A stretch of DNA of 11,861 bases from JADJNW01 sp046314415 (GTDB lineage: Bacteria; Bacteroidota; Bacteroidia; Chitinophagales; Saprospiraceae), in the NCBI GenBank assembly GCA_046314415.1, contig JBKBWT010000194.1, positions 1-11,861 on the forward strand, read 5' to 3'. Position numbers and translations under genes: made by a program. Of this stretch, positions 5,929 through 11,861 are shown piece by piece (positions within the stretch are counted from its first letter, which is position 1; each line of letters opens with the position of its first letter). The notes beneath the pieces are model-generated. The model was not told where the DNA came from. It was given only the letters and a program-made list of their open reading frames with translations, and ran no database searches.

Positions 5929-8322
5929 ATGAGGAACAATTACTACTTTTTCAGATTGGTACTGCTACTCGCCGCCGCCTGGCTGCTGTGCCTGCAAGGA
6001 ACTTACGCGCAAGCCTCGGAAATCAGAACACCGAGAGGCGTCAAAATCATTATTTCCAGCAACCGCGGTAAGATTTGTGAAATGCCGTTGGCTTATATAG
6101 AGGAGGATAATGGTTCTTTTCCTGTGCGTTATCGGAACGTTAATTCTTACAGCCGAGAGCTAAATGAGTTGCTGAAAAGAGCCTTTGAACAGGTATCACG
6201 CCAGCGATATTTTAGAGCAAGGGTAGGGGAAGAGGTCACCATTACGATTGAAACGATTGCGAAAGATACCAGTTTCTTTTTTGTTCCAGGAGGTCCATAT
6301 CAGTTCCTTGCCCCACCATCTGCTTTTAACAAAGAAAATTACTCCCTAGGTGACTATTATGGTAATCACTCTACAGAGGCTTCAGGGAACGAGTGGGTTA
6401 ATGTGTTCCGCAGAGAATCAGTCTTGGAAGTACGTGACAACTTCTCCGGGAAGATACTAAAAACTACCCAACAAATCAAGTTTACTTTCTTACGCGGAGG
6501 AGAACAGGCTTGGGTGTACCTTGCACTGGAGGAAGGTTGTCGCAAAAATTGTATCTTTAATCAACAAGATCAAGAGCGCTTTATGCCCACCAAATATTAT
6601 AACCTCGTACTCCCCTTCATCGTAGAAGGCGTTATTCCCGAAGAGGTGCCCATTCTTGGCACGGTTACCGAGCCACAAGTACCCTACCTGGTGCTGCACG
6701 ACCCTCCGGGCGACGGTAGCTTCACCGAATTTCAAACGACCGAGACTACCTGCCGTAGTCTGGAAACGAACTCCTCAACGGATGAATCCAACTCCTACAA
6801 TGCTAATGTGAAAATTGGCGTAAAAGGCTCGATTGGTCTGATTGCCACTGTTGATTATGAAGTTTATGCCGAAATCAGGGGCAGTGGCGCTACCGGCAAT
6901 GTACAAATCCAAAGCAACACCAGACAAACCTGCGTCACCATCAGCAAAGGTTTCGCTACGGCAGACGCGCCCGACGGCTCGGATGTATTCATCGGTTATG
7001 GCATGGATGTGAATTATGGTGTCTTTCGTACTATTGTTGTAGATACTAATATTTGCGGGGGGCGCATTGATTCCGCTTTATTGTATGCGCCGATTCCAGG
7101 AACGGTGCGGCAGTTTGTTTACACCAAAGAAGGCATCGAGGCGGATATCGCAGCTTTACAGCGCATTATAGCCGATTCGGTTGGCGGAAATCCGAATGAT
7201 CGCGCAAAAATTAAAATCATCAACGACGCGCAAAATCAAATTGAGGCATGGAAACAAGTATTGCAACTCAATGAAGCCAACAAAAATGATTTGAATGCGC
7301 CTCCTTTGTTTGAAAATATTTCCTTCAGCGGCGGTGCAGGTCCCATTTCGCGCGAATCTTCCATTGAAATTACCGATACCAAAACGATTACCACCGAAAA
7401 TTACATTGACGGGGCTTTTGGTTTGCAGGGCGTGGTCAACATAGGCGGCTCCGGCTTCTCCGGCGGGTATGAATACAAGACCCAAAAGCGTTTTGGCGAA
7501 ACGACCACGCAAAGCGGTACGGCTGCTAAAAATGTGCGCTACACCTTCCGCGATGATGACGCGGGCGACAAATTCAATGTGGATGTGGTGCGCGACCCCA
7601 TGTACGGCACGCCTGCTTTTAGAATAAAATCGGGTACCATCAGTTCCTGCCCTTACGAAGGCGGCTACCAGCGCGACCAGCCCAAGCTCCGGCACGACGG
7701 CGAAACGGCTGACACCCTTACCAAACAAGGCGTTCCAGTGGGAAGCTCTGCTACTTTCAAACTGGATTTGTGCAATGAATCGAACGAAGCGCGTACCTAT
7801 AATTTAAAACTCAATGCACAATCCAACCTCAATGGTGCCGTGGTGACCGCAGCAGGTGTACCCTTAAATGGCAATGATTTGGGACAAACTTTTACGGTAC
7901 CCGCCAATAGTTGTGTGCAGGATTTGGTATTAGAAGTTCGGCAGCTATCAGCGACCAGTCCGCTGGCTTATCCGAATCTGGAAATTTTCATGTACTCGCC
8001 TTGCGATGAGGAAATTACGTCCAGCGTATTTGCATCGGTTTATTTTGGAAATGCTACGAGCACCAAGGAAATTGGCGATGCTTCATTGTTATCGGTTTTC
8101 CCCAATCAAACCAGTAGCCAGCTTCGTGTAACCTTAGCAGGGGATGATGCCATCGAATCTTATCAACTCAGCGACTTGACCGGTAAAACGCTGCACCAGG
8201 TGCATCTGAAAAACGCCTTACAACAGACCGATCTGGATCTGAGCACTTTACCCAAAGGCATGTACCTGCTACAAGTGCGTTCGGGCGAGCGTGTCTATGC
8301 AAAAAAGGTGCTGGTACAGTAA
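5929..8322 (+). CDS. Large secreted protein with T9SS type A sorting domain, function unknown
   Basis: 797 residues. Residues 1-27 are a signal peptide (hydrophobic core LVLLLAAAWLLCL, cut after TYA before Gln28). The last ~80 residues are a T9SS type A sorting domain: LLSVFPNQTS, then YQLSDLTGKTL, then LSTLPKGMYLLQVRSGERVY and a basic end (KKVLVQ). The protein should be exported across the outer membrane and anchored or released. Between these lie an N-terminal region (~30-270), a Ser/Thr/Asn/Gly-rich beta segment (~272-340, with NANVKIGVKGSIGL), a helical stretch (~405-458), a second such segment (~464-540, with GLQGVVNIGGSGFSGGYEYK), a Cys-containing block around 545-592 (GDKFNVDV, YGTPAFRI, SSCPYEGGYQR), and an Ig-like beta domain (~604-715). 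I recognise the Cys block as recurring in large Bacteroidota surface proteins but cannot name the family. The start is supported by the signal peptide. It lies 179 bp after the LytTR gene and could be its target. Confidence 0.88.
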   Translation: MRNNYYFFRLVLLLAAAWLLCLQGTYAQASEIRTPRGVKIIISSNRGKICEMPLAYIEEDNGSFPVRYRNVNSYSRELNELLKRAFEQVSRQRYFRARVGEEVTITIETIAKDTSFFFVPGGPYQFLAPPSAFNKENYSLGDYYGNHSTEASGNEWVNVFRRESVLEVRDNFSGKILKTTQQIKFTFLRGGEQAWVYLALEEGCRKNCIFNQQDQERFMPTKYYNLVLPFIVEGVIPEEVPILGTVTEPQVPYLVLHDPPGDGSFTEFQTTETTCRSLETNSSTDESNSYNANVKIGVKGSIGLIATVDYEVYAEIRGSGATGNVQIQSNTRQTCVTISKGFATADAPDGSDVFIGYGMDVNYGVFRTIVVDTNICGGRIDSALLYAPIPGTVRQFVYTKEGIEADIAALQRIIADSVGGNPNDRAKIKIINDAQNQIEAWKQVLQLNEANKNDLNAPPLFENISFSGGAGPISRESSIEITDTKTITTENYIDGAFGLQGVVNIGGSGFSGGYEYKTQKRFGETTTQSGTAAKNVRYTFRDDDAGDKFNVDVVRDPMYGTPAFRIKSGTISSCPYEGGYQRDQPKLRHDGETADTLTKQGVPVGSSATFKLDLCNESNEARTYNLKLNAQSNLNGAVVTAAGVPLNGNDLGQTFTVPANSCVQDLVLEVRQLSATSPLAYPNLEIFMYSPCDEEITSSVFASVYFGNATSTKEIGDASLLSVFPNQTSSQLRVTLAGDDAIESYQLSDLTGKTLHQVHLKNALQQTDLDLSTLPKGMYLLQVRSGERVYAKKVLVQ

Positions 8323-8371
8323 AATATTCAGACCTGACAGGGTTTCAACATCTGCCAGGTCTGAATATTTT
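8321..8371 (+). terminator. Strong hairpin terminator after the T9SS-tail gene
   Basis: Perfect 16-bp arms, AAAATATTCAGACCTG (8321-8336) and CAGGTCTGAATATTTT (8356-8371), with an inner CAG/CTG stem inside the loop. The left arm begins within the TAA stop codon. The right arm ends in TTTT, and the left arm begins with AAAA, so it could end transcription in both directions. The CCTGACAGG-type core resembles palindromes widely dispersed in Bacteroidota spacers. Confidence 0.75.
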
Positions 8372-8446
8372 ATTCAATATATAATATAAGGTATAACCCT
8401 TATATAATGATAAGGAAAATACAAGATACCTGGTTTTTTAGACAGC

Positions 8447-8486
8447 CTTTAGCCCTGATAGTTATTCAAATGGGTCAGGGCTAAAG
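8447..8486 (-). terminator. Hairpin just after the alaS stop codon
   Basis: CTTTAGCCCTGA (8447-8458) pairs perfectly with TCAGGGCTAAAG (8475-8486) over 12 bp around a 16-nt loop. It starts 2 bp after the alaS stop on the minus strand, where a terminator is expected. No T-run follows it on that strand, so termination may be factor-dependent, or it may protect the 3' end of the mRNA. Confidence 0.5.
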
Positions 8487-8488
8487 AT

Positions 8489-11170
8489 TTAAAACACAAG
8501 AGTAGATACTTTTGCCAGCGCTGCATCCAAGCCATTTACATCACTACCACCGGCGGTTGCAAAGAAAGCTTGCCCGCCTCCGCCGCCTTTGATCTCTTTT
8601 GCCAATTCGCGAATCATCGTGCCGGCATTCAAACCTTTGGTCTGTACCAAATTATCCGAAATGCGAATGGTAAGTTGCGGTTTGTCGTTGGCAACCGTAC
8701 CGAATACAATCACCGCATTGCCCACTTCTTTTTCCAAATTATAAGCCAGCGTTTTCACTGCACTGGCATCTGTCAGCGGCAAACGTTTTACAAGAAGTTG
8801 AATACCATTCTGTTGTACAAATTCAGCACGGAGTTCTTTTTGTAAATTCGCAGCTTGTTCCAGCAACATGGCTTCCATTTGCTTTTGCAGTCGCTTGTTT
8901 TCCTCCATCAAATCCGCCACGCGCTTCGCCGGTTCTTTCGGATTTTTAAAGATTTCGCGGATTTTATTTAATTCATTCAATTCTTCATTAATGTAAGCTT
9001 CGGCTTCATCCGCAGTGATGGCTTCAATGCGGCGTACGCCTGCTGCTACCGCCGATTCGGATACAATTTTGAACAAGCCGATTTCACCCGTCGCCGGTAC
9101 ATGCGTTCCACCACATAATTCCCGACTAAAATCTTTATCAAATGTAATGACGCGTACTGTTTCACCATACTTTTCGCCAAAGAGCATCATGGCACCGGTT
9201 TGGCGGGCTTCTTCGATGGGCATGTTGCGCACCTCTTCGAGTTGGATGTTTTCGCGGATTTTTTGATTGACTAAATGTTCAATTTCTGCCAGTTCTTCTT
9301 TCGTAACTGCCTGAAAATGAGAAAAGTCAAAACGCAACCGTTCGTCGTCCACATTCTGTCCTTTCTGTACTGCGTGTTTGCCCAAAATACGGTGCAATGC
9401 CGCGTGCATTAAGTGCGTGGCAGAGTGATTTTTAGAAGTGGCAGCGCGTTTAGAGGCATCCACTTGCGCAATGACATTGAGAACCTGAATATTTTCCGGT
9501 ACTTTATTGACAATATGAATGATGAGATCGTTCTCTTTTTTGGTATCAATTACCTCAATGTGTTCGCCGTCGAAATCCATGTAGCCCGTGTCGCCCATCT
9601 GACCGCCGGATTCCGCGTAAAAAGGGGTTTTATTGAGTACAATTTGATATTGCAAGCCTTTTTTGTCTTTGACGGCGCGGTACTTAATAACCTCTGCATC
9701 AGAAACACTGAGTTCATCATAGCCAACAAAAGTTACGGCGCCTTCTTCGCCCAGTACGACCCAATCACCGACTTGTTTTTCGGCATCGGCTTTCGAGCGA
9801 TTTTTCTGAATTTGTAATGCCTTTTCAAACCCCTCAATATCAACGGATAATCCTTTTTCACGCGCGATTAATTCGGTCAAATCAATTGGAAAACCAAAGG
9901 TGTCGAACAATTCAAATGCATCTTCACCGGAAATCACCCCTCTCCCGTCTCCCCCAAGGGGAGAAGCTGAGGTAGTTTCCCCCCGTTGGGGGGACGGAAG
10001 GGGGGCTATTGAATCCAGGCGTTTCAAGCCATTTTCCAAAGTCCGCAAAAACGAGCGTTCTTCTTCGAGAATGACTTTTTGCACAAAATCTTGCTGCGCT
10101 TTTAATTCTGGAAAAACCTCGGCGAATTCATCGGCTAACAAAGGCACGATTTTATTTAAAAACGGCTCTTTAATTTCTAAAAAAGAATAATAATACCGCA
10201 CGGCTCTGCGCAAGATTCGGCGAATCACGTAACCTGCGCCACCGGAAGCCGGCAACTGTCCATCGGCAATCGTAAAGGCAACTGCGCGAATATGATCGGC
10301 TACGACGCGCATGGCGACGTCGGTTAAGGCATTGCGATCATAAGAACCGGTATATTTTTTACCACTTTCTTTTTCAATGAATTGAATAAAAGGTGTGAAT
10401 ACATCGGTATCATAAGTATATTTTTTGCCTTGCAGCACCATACAAAGTCGTTCAAAACCCATGCCCGTATCCACGTGCTGCGCGGGCAGCACCACGAGCG
10501 AACCATCGGCTTTGCGCTCGAATTGCATGAAGACGTTGTTCCAGATTTCTACGACGGAAGGATCGTCTTGATTCACAAGGTTTTCGCCTGGAATTTTAGC
10601 ACGCTCTTCATCGGAACGAAAATCGTAATGAATTTCCGAACAAGGACCGCAGGGCCCCTGCGCGCCCATTTCCCAGAAGTTATCTTTTTTATTGCCATCT
10701 AAAATATGATTGTCGGGCAAATATTTGCGCCAGTATTCCCGTGCTTCCTCGTCAGATGCCAAGCCTTCTTTCTCGTCACCGCCAAAGACCGTCGCATACA
10801 AGCGATCTGGTTGAAGCCCAAGTACTTTGGTCAGCAATTCCCACGACCATTCAATGGCTTCTTCTTTAAAATAATCGCCGAACGACCAGTTGCCCAACAT
10901 TTCAAACATGGTGTGGTGCGTACCGTCGAAGCCTACGTCCTCCAGGTCATTGTGTTTGCCGCTCACGCGTAAGCACTTCTGCGTGTCCGCAATGCGCGGC
11001 GCAGGTGGCGTGCCGTTCCCGAGGAAATAATCTTTGAATTGCACCATGCCGGAGTTGGTGAACATCAGCGTAGGGTCGTTTTTCAACACCAGCGGCGCCG
11101 AAGGCACAATTTTATGTTGTTTCGATTTAAAAAAATCGAGAAAAGCTTGCCGTATTTCTTTGGAAGTCAT
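8489..11170 (-). CDS. alaS: Alanyl-tRNA synthetase
   Basis: 893 residues, class II synthetase that charges tRNA-Ala in the cytoplasm. The N-terminal catalytic core shows SKQHKIVPSAPLVL, TLMFTNSGMVQFKDYFLG and the block KCLRVSGKHNDLEDVG; GGAGYVIRRILRRAVRYYY lies in the tRNA-binding part. The editing domain has the zinc site HSATH (His582, His586) and CGGTH (Cys686, His690). A coiled coil (~735-775) leads to the C-terminal DHHA1 domain ending in GGGGGQAFFATAGG. All signature motifs are present, so the enzyme should be functional. Oddity: residues ~389-412 (PLPSPQRGE..., GGDGRGVI) are encoded by a GC-rich palindrome inserted in frame between the tRNA-binding helices and EDAFELFDTFGFPIDLTE. Without it the length would be about 869, close to the usual size for this phylum. 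The start ATG at 11170 fits the conserved opening MTSKEIRQAFLDFFKSKQH. Confidence 0.98.
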   Translation of the reverse strand: MTSKEIRQAFLDFFKSKQHKIVPSAPLVLKNDPTLMFTNSGMVQFKDYFLGNGTPPAPRIADTQKCLRVSGKHNDLEDVGFDGTHHTMFEMLGNWSFGDYFKEEAIEWSWELLTKVLGLQPDRLYATVFGGDEKEGLASDEEAREYWRKYLPDNHILDGNKKDNFWEMGAQGPCGPCSEIHYDFRSDEERAKIPGENLVNQDDPSVVEIWNNVFMQFERKADGSLVVLPAQHVDTGMGFERLCMVLQGKKYTYDTDVFTPFIQFIEKESGKKYTGSYDRNALTDVAMRVVADHIRAVAFTIADGQLPASGGAGYVIRRILRRAVRYYYSFLEIKEPFLNKIVPLLADEFAEVFPELKAQQDFVQKVILEEERSFLRTLENGLKRLDSIAPLPSPQRGETTSASPLGGDGRGVISGEDAFELFDTFGFPIDLTELIAREKGLSVDIEGFEKALQIQKNRSKADAEKQVGDWVVLGEEGAVTFVGYDELSVSDAEVIKYRAVKDKKGLQYQIVLNKTPFYAESGGQMGDTGYMDFDGEHIEVIDTKKENDLIIHIVNKVPENIQVLNVIAQVDASKRAATSKNHSATHLMHAALHRILGKHAVQKGQNVDDERLRFDFSHFQAVTKEELAEIEHLVNQKIRENIQLEEVRNMPIEEARQTGAMMLFGEKYGETVRVITFDKDFSRELCGGTHVPATGEIGLFKIVSESAVAAGVRRIEAITADEAEAYINEELNELNKIREIFKNPKEPAKRVADLMEENKRLQKQMEAMLLEQAANLQKELRAEFVQQNGIQLLVKRLPLTDASAVKTLAYNLEKEVGNAVIVFGTVANDKPQLTIRISDNLVQTKGLNAGTMIRELAKEIKGGGGGQAFFATAGGSDVNGLDAALAKVSTLVF
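9935..10006. repeat. Palindromic element inserted in frame within alaS
   Basis: About 72 bp (24 codons) of very GC-rich sequence. Two inner hairpins, CTCCCC/GGGGAG (9949-9954 with 9958-9963) and CCCCCC/GGGGGG (9979-9984 with 9988-9993), sit inside longer imperfect inverted arms: the left half (from ~9937) and the reverse complement of the right half share CCGTC, CCCCAA and GGGG blocks. On the alaS strand it encodes a Pro/Ser/Gly-rich loop with no stop. Its composition is unlike the gene around it. It resembles, in principle, the Rickettsia palindromic elements that insert in frame into genes. Confidence 0.75.
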
Positions 11171-11256
11171 TTTGTTAAAAAAGTTTGGACGTTTGGTGTT
11201 TGGAGGTTTAGGCGTTCACATGAACACATCGAACCTGAACACAATTAAAGAAGGCG

Positions 11257-11264
11257 CAAAATTA
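11257..11264 (-). promoter_or_regulatory. Candidate -7 promoter element for alaS
   Basis: Minus strand TAATTTTG matches the TAnnTTTG consensus, 87 bp before the alaS ATG. There is no clear TTG at the expected -33 distance, only TTAG-like sequence, so support is modest. Between it and the ATG lie short direct repeats of the AAAC(C/G)TCCAAAC type and a GTTCA-TG-TGAAC palindrome. Confidence 0.35.
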
Positions 11265-11630
11265 GCAGTCGCACCTTAATTTATCTAATCATTTTTGGAG
11301 AATCCTTATAGAAAAGGAATAAAAGAGCATATTACAGCCCCGAAGGGGCGGCAGGATGAGGAGTGAAATTGCATTGAATGAATGGCAAAGTATATAATTC
11401 CATAAAGCCTCCAACATTTTATCTTTAAAAAGAGTTCCACTTTAACAAAATTCATTGTGACTTTTTTGTTAATATGACATTTTCGTAAAAAAGAAGCTGG
11501 ATTCACCAGTTTGAAATTAGCAAGTGCTTTATTTAACCCCTTACAAGTGTAAATTGACACTTTTTTGGTTTTTGTTTTTCAATGTATTCATTATTTGATT
11601 ACGCATTTGTCTAATTTTTGTGTTAAAGTT
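11265..11630. other. AT-rich intergenic stretch between alaS and the divergent gene
   Basis: No convincing gene. It holds a compact hairpin GCCCC-GAA-GGGGC at 11337-11349, inside a GC-rich patch that resembles dispersed Bacteroidota spacer repeats, and an inverted repeat AAGTGT-AAATTG-ACACTT at 11545-11562 followed by a short T-run. The latter could be an operator or a weak plus-strand terminator. A minus-strand open frame at 11306-11560 runs through the GC patch and looks spurious. Confidence 0.5.
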
Positions 11631-11660
11631 TTGAGAATATGAAATGGGATTCTATCTTTG
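11631..11660 (+). promoter_or_regulatory. Bacteroidota-type promoter for the M23-like gene
   Basis: A TTTTG run supplies the -33 TTG (11631-11633). A 19-bp spacer follows, then TATCTTTG (11653-11660), a perfect TAnnTTTG. This is the best promoter match in the window. It predicts a start site near 11667 and a leader of about 120 nt before the ATG at 11786. Confidence 0.65.
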
Positions 11661-11708
11661 GAATTGTTGAAAGGATCTCATGACATAAACAAAAGAGAGA
11701 GAAGAGTG

Positions 11709-11761
11709 CTAATTTCAGCCCTTACTATCCGAATTTCCCTATGCAACGAGCTGAAAATTAG
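11709..11761 (+). promoter_or_regulatory. Stem-loop in the leader of the M23-like gene
   Basis: CTAATTTCAGC (11709-11719) pairs with GCTGAAAATTAG (11750-11761), with one bulged A and a 30-nt loop. It lies in the predicted transcribed leader, ending 24 nt before the start codon. A 6-codon open frame (11741-11761) starts in the loop and stops at the last base of the stem. A regulatory role is inference only. Confidence 0.4.
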
Positions 11762-11785
11762 TTATCCGGTAAAGCAAAAACGCTC

Positions 11786-11861
11786 ATGAGGAAAGAAAAA
11801 TTTGTTTACAACACCCATACCCTCAAATACGAAAAAGTAATCGTTTCCTGGCGTGTCAAGC
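11786..11861 (+). CDS. Probable M23 family metallopeptidase, first 25 codons only
   Basis: An ATG at 11786 opens a frame that runs off the window: MRKEKFVYNTHTLKYEKVIV, then SWRVK. This N-terminus, with a basic start, a Tyr-rich (Y/F)(N/D)xxT(L/C)xYxK motif and an approaching membrane segment, matches the opening of the M23 (LytM-type) peptidases of Bacteroidota. Those are membrane-anchored enzymes that cut peptidoglycan cross-bridges. Its position divergent from alaS also fits, since that pair is commonly adjacent in the phylum. The catalytic domain is not in the window, so the call rests on 25 residues plus context. Confidence 0.65.
   Translation, partial: MRKEKFVYNTHTLKYEKVIVSWRVK

Noticed and set aside
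7156..7728. 190-residue minus-strand open frame
   Set aside because: Antisense shadow of the T9SS-tail protein, with no motif or start signal.
9413..9817. 134-residue plus-strand open frame
   Set aside because: Antisense shadow of alaS covering its editing-domain region.
9935..10006. Frameshift or assembly error in alaS
   Set aside because: The insertion is a multiple of three, has no stop, and the conserved motifs continue in frame on both sides.
11306..11560. 84-residue minus-strand open frame
   Set aside because: Runs through a palindromic GC-rich patch, has no recognisable motif and no ribosome site, and its codon use looks like spacer DNA.

Overview
The window looks like chromosome from a member of the Bacteroidota, probably of the Saprospiria type, though the exact group is a guess. 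Evidence: a C-terminal type IX secretion (T9SS) sorting domain, signal peptides cleaved before Gln, -7 promoter motifs of the TAnnTTTG kind, weak or absent Shine-Dalgarno sites, an HTH_26-type regulator, a TPR sensor kinase paired with a LytTR regulator, and alaS divergent from what looks like the start of an M23 peptidase gene. Spacers carry many palindromic repeats.

Layout. (1) 1-1625, minus: the first 541 residues of a secreted FG-GAP/VCBS repeat protein whose 3' end lies outside the window. (2) 1626-2359: a gene-poor, repeat-rich spacer with two long hairpins, a REP-like palindromic element and a degenerate 21-bp tandem array of 16 units that runs up to the next gene. (3) 2360-2710, plus: a small Cro/C1-type DNA-binding protein. 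(4) 2972-4897 and 5003-5749, plus: a two-component system made of a TPR sensor histidine kinase of the HisKA_2 type and a REC-LytTR response regulator. (5) 5929-8322, plus: a large secreted protein with a T9SS tail and two Ser/Thr/Gly-rich beta segments, followed by a strong hairpin. (6) 8489-11170, minus: alanyl-tRNA synthetase, whose reading frame contains an in-frame GC-rich palindromic insertion of about 72 bp. (7) 11171-11785: a divergent intergenic region with a good Bacteroidota promoter and a structured leader. (8) 11786 to the end, plus: the first 25 codons of a probable M23 metallopeptidase.

How the parts fit. The kinase has its TPR region in the periplasm and its catalytic part in the cytoplasm, and would phosphorylate the LytTR protein, which binds DNA. 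The secreted T9SS-tail protein starts 179 bp after the regulator on the same strand and is a possible, unproven target. AlaS is housekeeping. The parts most worth a second look are the helically phased 21-bp array beside the HTH gene (its minus strand reads as a coiled-coil heptad repeat broken by one stop), the palindromic insertion inside alaS, and the unnamed architecture of the 797-residue secreted protein.
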